From contig NZ_MBQD01000024.1 in the NCBI RefSeq assembly GCF_001693815.1, positions 1 to 64,000 of the forward strand: 64,000 bases of DNA. Reading direction: 5' to 3'. Positions within the stretch are counted from its first letter, which is position 1, and the number at the start of each line of letters is the position of its first letter. Source of the stretch: Tessaracoccus lapidicaptus (GTDB lineage Bacteria > Actinomycetota > Actinomycetes > Propionibacteriales > Propionibacteriaceae). Made by a program: the position numbers and the translations under genes. Below the pieces are notes generated by a model, which was not told the origin of the DNA, searched no databases, and saw only the letters and a list, made by a program, of their open reading frames with translations. Shown piece by piece: positions 1 through 8,193 of the stretch.

Positions 1-155
1 GGTCATCGTGGCGATGTCCTTTCGAGAGAGCTTTGCAAGGGTGAACTCGAAGGATCCCACGGTGACCGCGCTGACGTCCCTGACGGTCACGGCCACCGAG
101 GGCTACACCACTATGAGGGACTTAACTCTGGTCCAATCGTCGCGGGAAGAAGGAC

Positions 156-1565
156 ATGGACCACATCGGTTCCGCACACACCCCGGAGGATCTCGAGGTC
201 CTGAAGACCATCGCTCAGCAGCGGATGACGGCTGGTCAGGATGAGTTGGATCTTGGCGATGGGAGGCCGCGTGGGCGGGCGTTGACGATCCAAGCGTCAC
301 GGTCGGAGCATCTGTGGGAGGCGTTGGCAGGGGGCTACCGTGCCGTCGGTTTGGAGGGCACGTGTGCTGGGGATGAGGTGTTCAAGCAGCTGGTCCTGGC
401 CCGGCTTGTCGAGCCGACGAGCAAGCTGGACTCGATCCGGGTCCTCGACGAGATCGGCATCACGCCTCCGTCGTATCCGACGATCAAACGCCGACTCCCG
501 GCATATGCGGCTGGTGAGTGGCGGCGCCGGATCGCCGGAGGGTTCGCCCAGCACGCCGGTCTGGGGCCGGCGACCCTGGTCTTGTATGACGTGACGACGC
601 TGTATTTCGAGACCGATGAGGGTGACGGGTTCCGCGAGTCCGGGTTCTCGAAGGAACGACGCCTCGAACCACAGATCACCGTCGGCCTGCTCGCTGACGC
701 CACGGGATTCCCGTTGATGGTCAACGCGTTCGAGGGGAACAGGGCCGAAACCCGCACGATGATCCCGGTGCTGACGCAGTTTATGGCCGCGCACCGGCTC
801 CCCGAGGTGACCGTGGTCGCGGATGCCGGGATGCTGTCCGACAGTAACTTGAAGGCGTTGGCGGGGGCGGGGTTGCGGTTCATCGTCGGGCAGCGGATCC
901 CGCAGGTGTTCTACCAGCTCGAGCAATGGCAGAAGACCCACCCCGGCGAACAACCCACGGACGGGATGGTCCTGACCCAACCGTGGGCCCGCGGACCGTT
1001 GGAGGCGCAGCAGGCGGAGACGATCTACTACCAGTACCGCGCCGATCGGGCCCGGCGGAGCCTGCGCGGGATCGATGAGCAGGTCCGCAAGGCCGCCGAC
1101 GCGGTCGCCGGCCGCACCGCGGTCAAACGCAACCGGTTCGTCCGCCTCGACGGCGGCAAGAAGAGCATCAACCTCGAGTTGGAGGCCAAGGCCCGCACGC
1201 TGGCAGGGTGGAAGGGCTACATCACGAACCTGCCCGACCCGACCGCGGAGATGGTGATCGGCGCCTATCACCAGCTCTGGCAGGTCGAGAAGTCGTTCCG
1301 GATGTCCAAGTCGGACCTGCGCGCCAGGCCGATCTACCACCACAAACGCGACTCGATCGAGGCGCACCTGACCATCGTGTTCGCCGCCCTGGCCGTCGCC
1401 CGATGGCTCGAGACATCGACCGGCGTGAGCATCAAACAGCTCGTGAAGACGCTGCGGCGCTACCGGACCATCGACATCCAGGCAGGCGACCAGACCGTCA
1501 CCGCCGAAGACCCCCTACCCGACAACGTCACCCAACTCTTGGATCGGATCCACCAGCGCCGATAG
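156..1565 (+). CDS. IS1634-family transposase, probably 5'-truncated
   Basis: DDE transposase of the IS1634/IS4-like type, which moves its own insertion sequence. The RNase-H-like core is visible: first Asp in 'LYDVTTLYFETD', second Asp in 'VTVVADAGMLS', and the catalytic Glu in the 'HQLWQVEKSFRMSK' signature near the C-terminus. The frame extends upstream of this ATG as 'LWSNRRGKKD', which looks like genuine family sequence. It then meets an in-frame TAA at 123-125 with no start codon between. The usual N-terminal segment, with its basic start and 'SGATAVQI'-like stretch, is absent, and I find no left terminal repeat matching the right end (around 1585-1610). I infer that the element lost its left end near position 125. 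Transposase identity is secure; activity is doubtful. Confidence 0.85.
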   Translation: MDHIGSAHTPEDLEVLKTIAQQRMTAGQDELDLGDGRPRGRALTIQASRSEHLWEALAGGYRAVGLEGTCAGDEVFKQLVLARLVEPTSKLDSIRVLDEIGITPPSYPTIKRRLPAYAAGEWRRRIAGGFAQHAGLGPATLVLYDVTTLYFETDEGDGFRESGFSKERRLEPQITVGLLADATGFPLMVNAFEGNRAETRTMIPVLTQFMAAHRLPEVTVVADAGMLSDSNLKALAGAGLRFIVGQRIPQVFYQLEQWQKTHPGEQPTDGMVLTQPWARGPLEAQQAETIYYQYRADRARRSLRGIDEQVRKAADAVAGRTAVKRNRFVRLDGGKKSINLELEAKARTLAGWKGYITNLPDPTAEMVIGAYHQLWQVEKSFRMSKSDLRARPIYHHKRDSIEAHLTIVFAALAVARWLETSTGVSIKQLVKTLRRYRTIDIQAGDQTVTAEDPLPDNVTQLLDRIHQRR

Positions 1566-1793
1566 CCGCTCAATGGCCCCGAACGATGGGCACTAAATGA
1601 GCCAAGTCAGGTTGGATGGCCACCGATCCGACACCTCCGGATCCGCCGTGTACCAATACCCGCTGTCCGGGCTGCAGGTGTCCGATCTCGACCAGCGCCT
1701 GCCAGGCGGTCAGCGCCACCACCGGCAGTGACGCCGCCCGCACCAGTGCTGGCCTACTTCGACCGGCCCGGCACCTCGAACGGTCCCACCGAG

Positions 1794-1825
1794 GCCCTCA
1801 AATGCCGACATCGGCATTTGAGGGC
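1794..1825. repeat. 15-bp perfect hairpin
   Basis: GCCCTCAAATGCCGA is followed by two bases and then its exact reverse complement TCGGCATTTGAGGGC. It lies in the 340-bp gene-free stretch (1566-1907) between the IS1634-like transposase and the recombinase fragment. No U-tract follows it, so a terminator role is only possible. The core ATGCCGAC recurs in the adjacent repeats. Nothing else convincing was seen in this stretch. Confidence 0.8.
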
Positions 1826-1826
1826 T

Positions 1827-1906
1827 TATGCCGACGTGTGGATTATGCCGACCGTGACCACGTTTACCCTTGTCAGAGACGATCGTCTCCTGGTGGTGTC
1901 GGCATA
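1827..1906. repeat. TATGCCGAC repeats, possible recombinase core/att-like site
   Basis: TATGCCGAC occurs at 1827-1835 and 1844-1852, and its inverse GTCGGCATA at 1898-1906, only 2 bp beyond the stop codon of the recombinase fragment. A perfect 14-bp palindrome GAGACGATCGTCTC lies between them (1876-1889). Inverted 9-mers flanking a spacer, next to a tyrosine recombinase gene, resemble recombination or element-end sites. The site function is inference; the repeats are seen directly. Confidence 0.5.
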
Positions 1907-1907
1907 G

Positions 1908-2342
1908 TCAGAGGGCTTCGAGCCAGGTGAGGATCTCGGGGGGCGGGGTGAATGTGCCTGGGGTGACTCCTGGGGGTCTGGTCTTGTCGAGGGCTGCCTT
2001 CTTTGTCTCCATGTCGGCGTGGAGGTAGATGTCGGTGGTGGAGGTCTGCTCGTGGCCTAGCCAGAGCGCGATGACTGTGATGTCGACTCCGGCGTGGAGG
2101 AGGTTCATGGCGGTCGTGTGCCGGAGGGTGTGCATGGTGACGTGTTTGCTGTCCACTGAGGGGCAGGTCTTCGCGGCGGTGCGGACATGGGTCGCGAGGC
2201 GGTGCTCGATGGCGTCGCGGGAGAGGGCGTTTCCGTGGGGTCCGGGGAAGAACGCGTTGCCTGGCAGGCGGTTGCGTTCCTGACCTGATGGCACTTGGAG
2301 GGGGTTCCGGCACGGTGCGCATCCTTCCAACAGGGGCCTCAC
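1908..2342 (-). pseudogene. Tyrosine recombinase/integrase, C-terminal fragment
   Basis: C-terminal catalytic part of a phage-integrase-type tyrosine recombinase. The boxes seen are H-x-L-R-H-T ('MHTLRHTTAMNLL'), 'LGHEQ', and the nucleophilic Tyr in 'TTDIYLHAD'. The N-terminal SAM-like DNA-binding domain and the first catalytic Arg segment are missing. Full proteins of this type run to about 300 residues or more, and only about 110 residues here are clearly homologous. The first 25 or so residues of the frame look like non-coding fill. It sits between two insertion-sequence remnants and beside a set of inverted repeats, so it is most likely a decayed mobile-element integrase. Confidence 0.75.
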
Positions 2343-2427
2343 GACCCCACAGATCGTTTGTCACCTACTCGTGCAGCAGCCCCGGTTGCGGCAGCCAGTT
2401 GCGCATCGGTGAGACAAACGCCGAACA

Positions 2428-2805
2428 TCACTCCGCCTCGAAGATAGTAACCTCGACGCCTGACTCTAGCTCAGAATGGAGGTACACAGTGAACTCCTCA
2501 TCGCCCAACCGGCATGCGGCCTCTTCGCCCTCCGCGCGACATCTATCAGAAAGCCGGGACATGAGTTCCTCCCAGGAGATCTGCAACTCGAGAGTGGTGC
2601 TGAGTCGATCCCCGGACTCACAATCCGGCGTACTCAGGTATCCCACTTGCCCAGGGGATGTCTGCAACAGCTCCACGATCGCGGCGTTCATCCGCGAACG
2701 ACCCGCGGGAGAACATGTTGGGTCTTGAATACATCCCGTGAGAGCAACTCCCCCGAAAACGACTACCAGCCAGACTACGAGGCTCTTCCGCATGCCTAGA
2801 CGCAC
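2428..2805 (-). CDS. Small lipoprotein, possible immunity partner
   Basis: Predicted secreted lipoprotein of 125 residues. A basic N-terminus and hydrophobic stretch end in the lipobox 'LTGC', which gives a mature protein anchored through Cys. The mature part is acidic and has several cysteines (at 'DPTC', 'TPDC', 'SDRC' and 'AACR'), suggesting disulfide bonds outside the cell. I do not recognise the family. A GTG start at 2805, preceded by GGGAAG, overlaps the end of the upstream gene by 10 bp; an ATG at 2793 is an alternative. The overlap suggests translational coupling. Local base composition is lower in GC than the rest of the window, which suggests foreign origin. Confidence 0.6.
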   Translation of the reverse strand: MRLGMRKSLVVWLVVVFGGVALTGCIQDPTCSPAGRSRMNAAIVELLQTSPGQVGYLSTPDCESGDRLSTTLELQISWEELMSRLSDRCRAEGEEAACRLGDEEFTVYLHSELESGVEVTIFEAE

Positions 2806-3179
2806 GTGAACTTCCCTTCATTAAATAGTCGTTCCGCCGTCTTCCTGAGGCTCAGCATGTACGAGTACACTCCGGAAATGGCGACCCTGCGGTTCCCATA
2901 CTTGTTCTTCATCCAGGTGAGCGTGAAGGCATTTTTTGCCCTGTCTCTGCGACTGTCTGCCCTAGTCTCAGCGAAATTGAGTAGCCCGGATTCATGCGCC
3001 GCCGCGATACTCCTGGCATGATCGAGCCCCATCACCAGAGAAAGCCCCGCGACCCACAAGAAGTGCCTAATTGCGTTTTTTGCTTCAGAATTCTTGTACT
3101 TCTTTGTGAGGTTGAGAGCATGAACAGTAACGAGCGCAACCATAGAACATCCAAGCTTTCCAGCTGCCCGACAAGCCAA
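2796..3179 (-). CDS. Hypothetical protein with DUF6973-like helical segment, 5'-truncated by IS256
   Basis: The central motif 'NAIRHFLWVAGLSLVMG...ARSIAAAHE' resembles the N-A-x-R-H-x-x-W ... A-H-E pattern of DUF6973-type domains, which often sit at the C-terminus of secreted or polymorphic-toxin proteins. This assignment is from memory of the pattern and is tentative. The frame stays open upstream across the terminal repeat of the IS256 element (to 3222), and the only starts are TTG at 3179 or internal ATGs. I infer that the insertion removed the 5' end of a longer gene. The next gene downstream, a lipoprotein, overlaps it by 10 bp. Low-GC codon use sets this pair apart from its neighbours. 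Confidence 0.45.
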   Translation of the reverse strand: MACRAAGKLGCSMVALVTVHALNLTKKYKNSEAKNAIRHFLWVAGLSLVMGLDHARSIAAAHESGLLNFAETRADSRRDRAKNAFTLTWMKNKYGNRRVAISGVYSYMLSLRKTAERLFNEGKFTCV

Positions 3180-3182
3180 GAC

Positions 3183-4577
3183 GGGTCTGTCAAGTTTTCG
3201 GTGTATCTCATGGTTGTTTGACTCTCAGTATCGGCGGCCGGCGGAGAGCCGTCCGTCGAAGGTGATCTCGAACGCGTTGAGGGCGCCGTTCCAGCGCTGT
3301 GTCCAACCTACTCGTCCCTTGCCTGTGGGGTCCAGCGCCATCACAGCGAGGTAGACGCACTTGAGCGCGGCCTGCTCGTTGGGGAAGTGCCCACGGGCCT
3401 TGACGGCTTTGCGGATCCTGGCGTTGACCGACTCGATCGCGTTGGTGGTGCACACGATCCGGCGGATCTCCTTGTCGAACTGCAGGAACGGGACGAACTC
3501 CGGCCACGCGTTCTCCCACAAGCGCACGATCGCCGGGTACCTACTACCCCACTGCTCGGTGAACTCCAGGAACCGGTCCTCGGCCGCGGCGACGGTGTCG
3601 GCGGTGTAGATCGGCCGTAGCGCGCGGGCCAGCTTGTCCCAGTCCTGCCTTGCCGCGTAGCGGAACGACCCGCGGATCAGGTGGACCACGCAGGTCTGCA
3701 CGATCGTTTGCGGCCACACGTTACCCACCGATTCGGGCAAACCTTTCAGGCCGTCGCACACCAGCATCAACACGTCGGCGACGCCGCGGTTCTTGATCTC
3801 GGTCAGCACCTGTTGCCAGTACTTCGCGCCCTCGCCGCCGTCCCCGGCCCACAAGCCCAGGATGTCGCGGTTCCCCTCGACGGTGACCGCCAACGCGACG
3901 TAGATCGGCCGGTTCGCGACCTGCCCATCACGGACCTTCACATGGATCGCGTCGATGAACACCACCGGATACACCGGGTCCAGTGGCCGGTTCTACCACT
4001 CGCCCATCGAGTCCAGGACCTTGTCGGTGATCGTCGAGATCGTGGTCTTCGACACCTCAGAGCCATACACATCGGCCAGATGCGCCGCGATGTCACCGTG
4101 TGTCAGCCCGCGAGCCGACAGCGACAACACCACGTCCTCGATCGCCCCGAGCCGCCGTTGCCGCTTCGCCACCACCACCGGCTCAAACGACCCGGCCCGA
4201 TCCCTCGGCACAGCGATCTCGACCGGGCCGGCCTTCGTCAGCACAGTCTTCGACCGGGTGCCGTTGCGGGCGTTGTCGCTGCCCTCGACCCGCTCGTGCT
4301 TGTCATAGCCCAGATGCGCGGTCATCTCGCCCTCCAGGGCCGACTCCAGGACCAGCTTCGTCAGCTGCGCTAACAGCCCGCCCTCGCCCTCCACGGACAG
4401 CCCCAGCCGCTGCGCGTCGCCCACGAGCTGCGCCACCAAATCCTTGTCCACCAGCTGGGGCGTTCCCGTCGCCGTCACCTCGTCACCCTCCATCACGACC
4501 GCCTCAGCGACCGGCTCAACCTGCATCCTCATCGGGTACCTCCTACATCGGAGTTACACCGGAAAACGTACAGTCCC
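3183..4577 (-). mobile_element. IS256-family insertion sequence
   Basis: About 1.4 kb element bounded by imperfect terminal inverted repeats. The left end reads GGGTCTGTCAAGTTTTCGG and the right end, on the other strand, GGGACTGTACGTTTTCCGG; both continue into a GTGTA-CTC motif. It holds one transposase gene, interrupted by a stop codon. The 8-9 bp flanking the two ends do not match, so no target-site duplication is visible. That suggests later rearrangement at one side. The left insertion point truncates the hypothetical gene at 2796-3179. Confidence 0.8.
3225..4532 (-). pseudogene. IS256-family transposase, interrupted by in-frame TAG
   Basis: Mutator/IS256 transposase of about 435 codons, the normal family size. 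The first part (3996-4532) carries 'ALEGEMTAHLGYDKHE' and 'RDRAGSFEP'. The second part carries the DDE residues: Asp in 'VFIDAIHVKVRDG', Asp in 'LMLVCDGLKG', and Glu in 'CTTNAIESVNARIRK'. The two halves are in one frame and meet at 'MGEW-stop-NRPLDPVYPVVF', where codon 3993-3995 is TAG. The family normally has a Gln here, so one C-to-T change explains it. A GTG at 3974 could restart the second half, but that product would lack the DNA-binding region. The element is probably immobile unless the stop is suppressed. Confidence 0.85.
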
Positions 4578-4583
4578 TCGGCG

Positions 4584-4904
4584 TCAGGCGTTCCGGTCGA
4601 CATCCTCATCGAAGAGGTGCCGGCGCCGCGCCGCCCCATCCGCGTGGCGGGTGTGGGCTGCGCGTCGGGGCCAGGGTTGGTGTTTCTCGTCGCAGGCTCG
4701 GCGTTGGTCGCGGGTGCGGTCTAGGTAGCCGGGCAGTGTGTAGCGGTGCCATTCCTCGAGCGCCATGGGGCTGGTGGCTTCCCCGGCCTGGTAGCGCATC
4801 GCGGCGAGGGTGGACAGTTCGCGGACCAAACCTGGGTGTTCGGGCCAGCAGGCCGGGGTGTGGTCTGCGGAGTACCAGGCGTGTTGGGTGTTGAGAAGCC
4901 CATG
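4584..4904 (-). pseudogene. Fragment of a hypothetical protein
   Basis: An open frame with no start codon at its 5' end reads 'WYSADHTPACWPEHPGLVRE' followed by 'LEEWHRYTLPGYLDR' and 'ACDEKHQPWP'. The style (C-W-P-x-H-P-x-L-V, E-W-H-R-x-T-L-P) recalls small proteins of conjugative or integrative elements, but I cannot name the family with confidence. It begins abruptly near 4905 where a different gene remnant starts, and ends just inside the right edge of the IS256 element. I read it as a truncated leftover. Confidence 0.35.
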
Positions 4905-4909
4905 TCAGG

Positions 4910-5100
4910 AACCGAAACGCGAGAGTGTGTCTATCGGGCTTATCCGTCCGGCCGGCAGTCATGTCACCGCTGCGGACCATCTCGGCATCGTGGCGATGGA
5001 TCGCAATGGGGGCATGGTGAGTACTGCGAAGATGTGCGCAGTTGCCCGCATGGTCGACATCGCCGTGGGTCAGGACGATGAGGCGGAGATCGTCAGGCCC
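4910..5100 (-). pseudogene. Metallo-beta-lactamase-fold hydrolase remnant
   Basis: One minus-strand frame reads 'LRLIVLTHGDVDHAGNC', the T-H-x-D-x-D-H zinc-binding signature of metallo-beta-lactamase-fold hydrolases. 'IAIHRHDAEMVRSGDM' and 'RTDKPDR' follow, as in small MBL-fold proteins. The family needs about 200-250 residues, and only about 60 recognisable ones remain. The frame before and after is unlike the family. Extent is approximate. A decayed gene joined to another remnant at about 4905-4910. Confidence 0.55.
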
Positions 5101-5186
5101 GCAACCTGCTGCAGCACCCACGCTACGCCTCACGCCCTTGCTCGGCGCCACTGCGGCATGCGCCGAGGTACCTCTAGGCTTTCCGC

Positions 5187-5693
5187 GTGACCGGTTCATT
5201 CAGCGTCCGCGAGCTACGGTCCGACGATCGGTCCCTGCTCCTGGCTGCGACATTGGGAAACCTGAATTGGCAGGAGGCACGGTTCACCGAGCAGGAGATT
5301 CTCGAACGGAGCGAATTCCGCCACTACCTCGACGTGCGGTTCGACCGAGGGGACTTTGGTTGGGTTGCCGAGGACGACGGGGTTGCGGTGGGGGCGGCAT
5401 GGGCCCTATTCCTGCCGCACGACGATGCCGGCTACGGATTCGTCGACGAGCGGACTCCAGAAGTGTCTGTGTGGGTGAGCGCAGGTCACCGTCGAATGGG
5501 CATCGGCAGAGCTCTGCTACAACGCCTTCGAGCAACAGCCTCGTCTCGGCAGATCGCCACGCTCAGCCTGTCGGTCGAGCCCGACAACCACGCCCGGAAC
5601 TTGTACCTCTCGGAGGGCTACATCCCGGTGGCAGGGCGCGAAGACGATGGCGTCATGGTGAAACATTCACACACGTGTGAAGCTCACATCTAG
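5187..5693 (+). CDS. GNAT-family N-acetyltransferase
   Basis: A 168-residue acetyl-CoA-dependent transferase of the GNAT fold, probably acting on a small amine or peptide N-terminus in the cytoplasm. Motif A for acetyl-CoA is clear: 'VSVWVSAGHRRMGIGRALL' (R-x-x-G-x-G/A), followed by 'LSLSVEPDNHARNLYLSEGY', the usual motif B with N-x-x-A-x-x-L-Y. It starts at GTG 5187, where the homologous N-terminus 'VRELRSDD' begins soon after. It stands alone between the mobile-element scar and an ATPase gene. The substrate cannot be told from sequence. Confidence 0.85.
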   Translation: MTGSFSVRELRSDDRSLLLAATLGNLNWQEARFTEQEILERSEFRHYLDVRFDRGDFGWVAEDDGVAVGAAWALFLPHDDAGYGFVDERTPEVSVWVSAGHRRMGIGRALLQRLRATASSRQIATLSLSVEPDNHARNLYLSEGYIPVAGREDDGVMVKHSHTCEAHI

Positions 5694-5748
5694 CGGGGAG
5701 CTCGGAGGTCGGCGGTCTCCCTTCGGCCCCGGGCTCTAGCCTGGCCCC

Positions 5749-6465
5749 GTGACCCGTTTCAGCTCACTGCCCATCCGTGAAGTGATCGGCGACACCATCG
5801 CGGACGGCTCCGTCTGGCCCTTCAGCATGGGCCCGGTCAGCCAGCTGCTGCGCGACGGGCTCGAGCTGTCCGAGCTGACGGTGCTGGTGGGGGAGAACGG
5901 GGTCGGGAAGTCGACCATCATCGAGGCGATCGCCATCGCCTATGGGCTGAGTCCCGAGGGCGGCAGCACGCACGTCCGGCCGTCCCTGCGCCCCACCGAG
6001 TCGCCGCTGCACGAGAGGATTCGGCTGGTTCGCGGCCTGGCCCACTCCCGCTGGGGTTACTTCCTCCGCGCCGAGACCATGCACGGCCTGTTGACCTTCC
6101 TCGAGCAGAACCCGGGGGCAGACGGCCCCTACCACGAACGCTCACACGGCCAGGCCTTCACCGAGCTTCTCAGCACCAAGCTGGTGCATCTGTCGCGCCG
6201 GGGTGGCCTCCTGGTGCTCGACGAGCCCGAGGCCGGACTCTCGTTCCTCACCCAGGTCAAGGTGGCCAACCTGTTGGCGGAGCTACGCGACGTCGGCATC
6301 CAGGTGCTCATGGCGACCCACTCCCCCATCCTCACCGCGATCCCCGGGGCCCGCATCGTCGAGTTGGACGAGGACGGGTTCCGCACCCGGGAGTGGAAGA
6401 ACCTGATGTCGGTGGCGCTGTACCGGCGATTCCTCGCCGATCCCGGGTACTTCGGCTTGGACTGA
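5749..6465 (+). CDS. Predicted AAA/ABC-type ATPase
   Basis: Stand-alone ATPase of 238 residues. Walker A 'GENGVGKST' lies near residue 48, and the Walker B/D-loop 'GLLVLDEPEAGLS' near 155. Next comes 'QVLMATHSPIL', the H-loop of SMC/Rad50/ABC-like predicted ATPases. A Q-loop-region segment 'YFLRAETM' lies between them. The usual ABC signature is not obvious, and there is no membrane domain or partner gene. This small AAA_21/AAA_23-like family is widespread in actinobacteria and has no settled function. GTG start 5749 is chosen because 'SLPIREVIGD' and the rest of the family N-terminus follow it directly. Confidence 0.8.
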   Translation: MTRFSSLPIREVIGDTIADGSVWPFSMGPVSQLLRDGLELSELTVLVGENGVGKSTIIEAIAIAYGLSPEGGSTHVRPSLRPTESPLHERIRLVRGLAHSRWGYFLRAETMHGLLTFLEQNPGADGPYHERSHGQAFTELLSTKLVHLSRRGGLLVLDEPEAGLSFLTQVKVANLLAELRDVGIQVLMATHSPILTAIPGARIVELDEDGFRTREWKNLMSVALYRRFLADPGYFGLD

Positions 6466-6518
6466 CCAGCCGGTGACCGCGCCGAGCCCTGATGCCGTCG
6501 ATCGGGGAGGATGAACCC

Positions 6519-7700
6519 ATGGAAGCCCTGCACGCCGGCGCCACCCCCCGCAGCTGGCGGCGGGTGGCGCTGGCGATGATGGCCGCAGGGTGGGGCGCCA
6601 ACCAGTTCGCTCCGATGCTGCTGGCCTACCGCGACGAGCGGGGATTGTCGGAGCAACTCGTGACCGGGATGTTCGCCGCGTACGTCGGCGGGCTCGTGCC
6701 CGCCATGCTCGCGGCGGCGTGGGTGTCGCAGCACACGGGCAAACGGCCGTGGGTGCGGATCTCGTCGGTGCTGATGCTCGCGGGCAGCGTCCTGCTCCTG
6801 TCGGGTGCCGACTCCCCTGGGCTGTTGTTCGCGGGTCGCATCGCGTCAGGGATCGGGGTCGGCCTGGTCATGGCCCCCGGCACGGCGTGGGTGAAGGAGT
6901 TGTCCGCCGGCCTGCCTGTGGGCACGGGTGCCCGCCGGTCCACGGTGGCGCTGACGGCCGGTTTCGCGATCGGCCCCATGGTCGCCGGCGTCCTTGCGCA
7001 GTGGTTCCCGGCACCACTGCAGCTCACCTACGTGGTCCACCTGGTCGCCCAGGCGGTCGCCGCTGCCTGGGTCTGGAACGCGCCGGAGCTCGACACGTCC
7101 GAGCAGCCCACGCCGACGGTCGCGACCGCCGCGGCGCACGTGATGCAGGGCTGGTTCTGGAAGCTGATCGTGCCGTCGGCGCCCTGGGTGTTCGGCGCGG
7201 CGACGCTCGCGTTCGCCGTCATCCCCGCACTCGTGGGCCCCGTGCCGGGCCTACCCAGGATCGCCGCCGCGGGCCTTGCCGCGGGTCTGACGCTCGGCAC
7301 CAGCGTGATGGTTCAGCCGTCGGTCCGGCGCTACGCCCACCACGATCCCGGCCGGACGCCACCGCTGGGCATGGCCGTGCTCAGCGTCGGCATGCTGATC
7401 GCGACCGCGGCCGCGCTGTCCCCGCATCCGCTCTGGCTGGCGCCCGCGGCCGTGGTGCTGGGGGCGGCGCACGGCCTGCTCATGGTGGGCAGCATCACGA
7501 TCGTCGAGCACCACACGCCGCCGCACCTGATGGCCCCGACGACGGCCGTCGTCTACAGCCTGACCTACATCGGCTTCCTCGCGCCCTACGTGGTCAGCTC
7601 AGCGTCGCTGTTCATCCCCACCTGGATGTTCCTCGCCGCGGGCGCCGGCGTCGCGGTCCTCACCCTGGCCTGGCTCTGGTTCGAACGGCGGGACGCCTGA
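6519..7700 (+). CDS. MFS transporter, drug-efflux type
   Basis: Major facilitator protein of about 393 residues with roughly twelve hydrophobic helices. After 'WGANQFAPMLLAYRDERG' comes a short loop with 'SQHTGKRPWVRI' in the place of the family G-x-x-x-D-R/K-x-G-R/K-R loop. 'ASGIGVGLVMAPGTAWVKEL' and 'GFAIGPMVAGVLAQ' match helices 4 and 5 of efflux-type members. An upstream in-frame ATG exists at 6492, but 6519 has GGGGAGG at the right spacing, so I use it. It is probably a proton-coupled exporter of a small hydrophobic compound; the substrate is unknown. No regulator is adjacent. Confidence 0.8.
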   Translation: MEALHAGATPRSWRRVALAMMAAGWGANQFAPMLLAYRDERGLSEQLVTGMFAAYVGGLVPAMLAAAWVSQHTGKRPWVRISSVLMLAGSVLLLSGADSPGLLFAGRIASGIGVGLVMAPGTAWVKELSAGLPVGTGARRSTVALTAGFAIGPMVAGVLAQWFPAPLQLTYVVHLVAQAVAAAWVWNAPELDTSEQPTPTVATAAAHVMQGWFWKLIVPSAPWVFGAATLAFAVIPALVGPVPGLPRIAAAGLAAGLTLGTSVMVQPSVRRYAHHDPGRTPPLGMAVLSVGMLIATAAALSPHPLWLAPAAVVLGAAHGLLMVGSITIVEHHTPPHLMAPTTAVVYSLTYIGFLAPYVVSSASLFIPTWMFLAAGAGVAVLTLAWLWFERRDA

Positions 7701-7794
7701 AGAGTCGCCGCCCGGCCTGGCCCCCACATGGATCGCCGAGATGGTCTCGCGCCAGACCCGGTGACCAGCCCCTGACTCTGGCACAGTGGCGTCC

Positions 7795-8187
7795 ATGGCC
7801 CTCCCCCAGATGCCACCCCCGCGGCTCATCGCGCTGCGCAGCGTGGCCACCCTTGTGATCAGCCTGCTCATCGCCCAGGCCGGGTGGGCCGCCGCGTTCC
7901 TGGGCGGCGACACCGGCTACCGCCGACACCACGAGGTGATGGCCGGGATCACGCTGGCCGTGTGCGTCGCCGCCGCCGTCGTCTACGTCGCGCTGCGTCG
8001 CACGGCGGGGCCGGTGAACGTCGGCCTCGCCGTCGCGGTGGCCGTCGCGGCCAGCGTCCAGTACGGCCTGGGTGTGGCCGGCTCGACCTCCCTCCACATC
8101 TTCCTGGGCGTGCTGCTGGTCGGGCTGGGGACCGCGCTCACCTCGTGGACCTACCGGCACCGGCCGCCCGAGCCCGCCACGACCTGA
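7795..8187 (+). CDS. Small integral membrane protein
   Basis: A 130-residue protein with four predicted membrane helices, around 'SVATLVISLLIAQAGWAAAF', 'GITLAVCVAAAVVYVAL', 'VGLAVAVAVAASVQYGLGV' and 'LHIFLGVLLVGLGTALTSW'. The paired 'RRHH' after helix 1 and 'LHIFLGVLLVGLG' in helix 4 recall small haem- or cytochrome-like four-helix proteins, but I would not assign that. ATG 7795 is preferred over GTG 7786. It converges with the histidine kinase gene 6 bp away. Function unknown. Confidence 0.65.
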   Translation: MALPQMPPPRLIALRSVATLVISLLIAQAGWAAAFLGGDTGYRRHHEVMAGITLAVCVAAAVVYVALRRTAGPVNVGLAVAVAVAASVQYGLGVAGSTSLHIFLGVLLVGLGTALTSWTYRHRPPEPATT

Positions 8188-8193
8188 CGGGGC

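Noticed and set aside
1-155. A gene or transposase 5' part at the window start
   Set aside because: The frames here show no family resemblance and the transposase frame is closed by stops at 114-116 and 123-125. Only a truncated junction is supported.
297-1367. Long minus-strand frame opposite the IS1634 transposase
   Set aside because: It is a high-GC shadow frame with Arg/Gly/Leu-rich, motif-free sequence. The plus-strand protein has clear DDE motifs.
1616-1930. 104-residue plus-strand frame between transposase and recombinase fragment
   Set aside because: No ribosome site and no family resemblance. It runs through the hairpin and repeats and is most likely non-coding.
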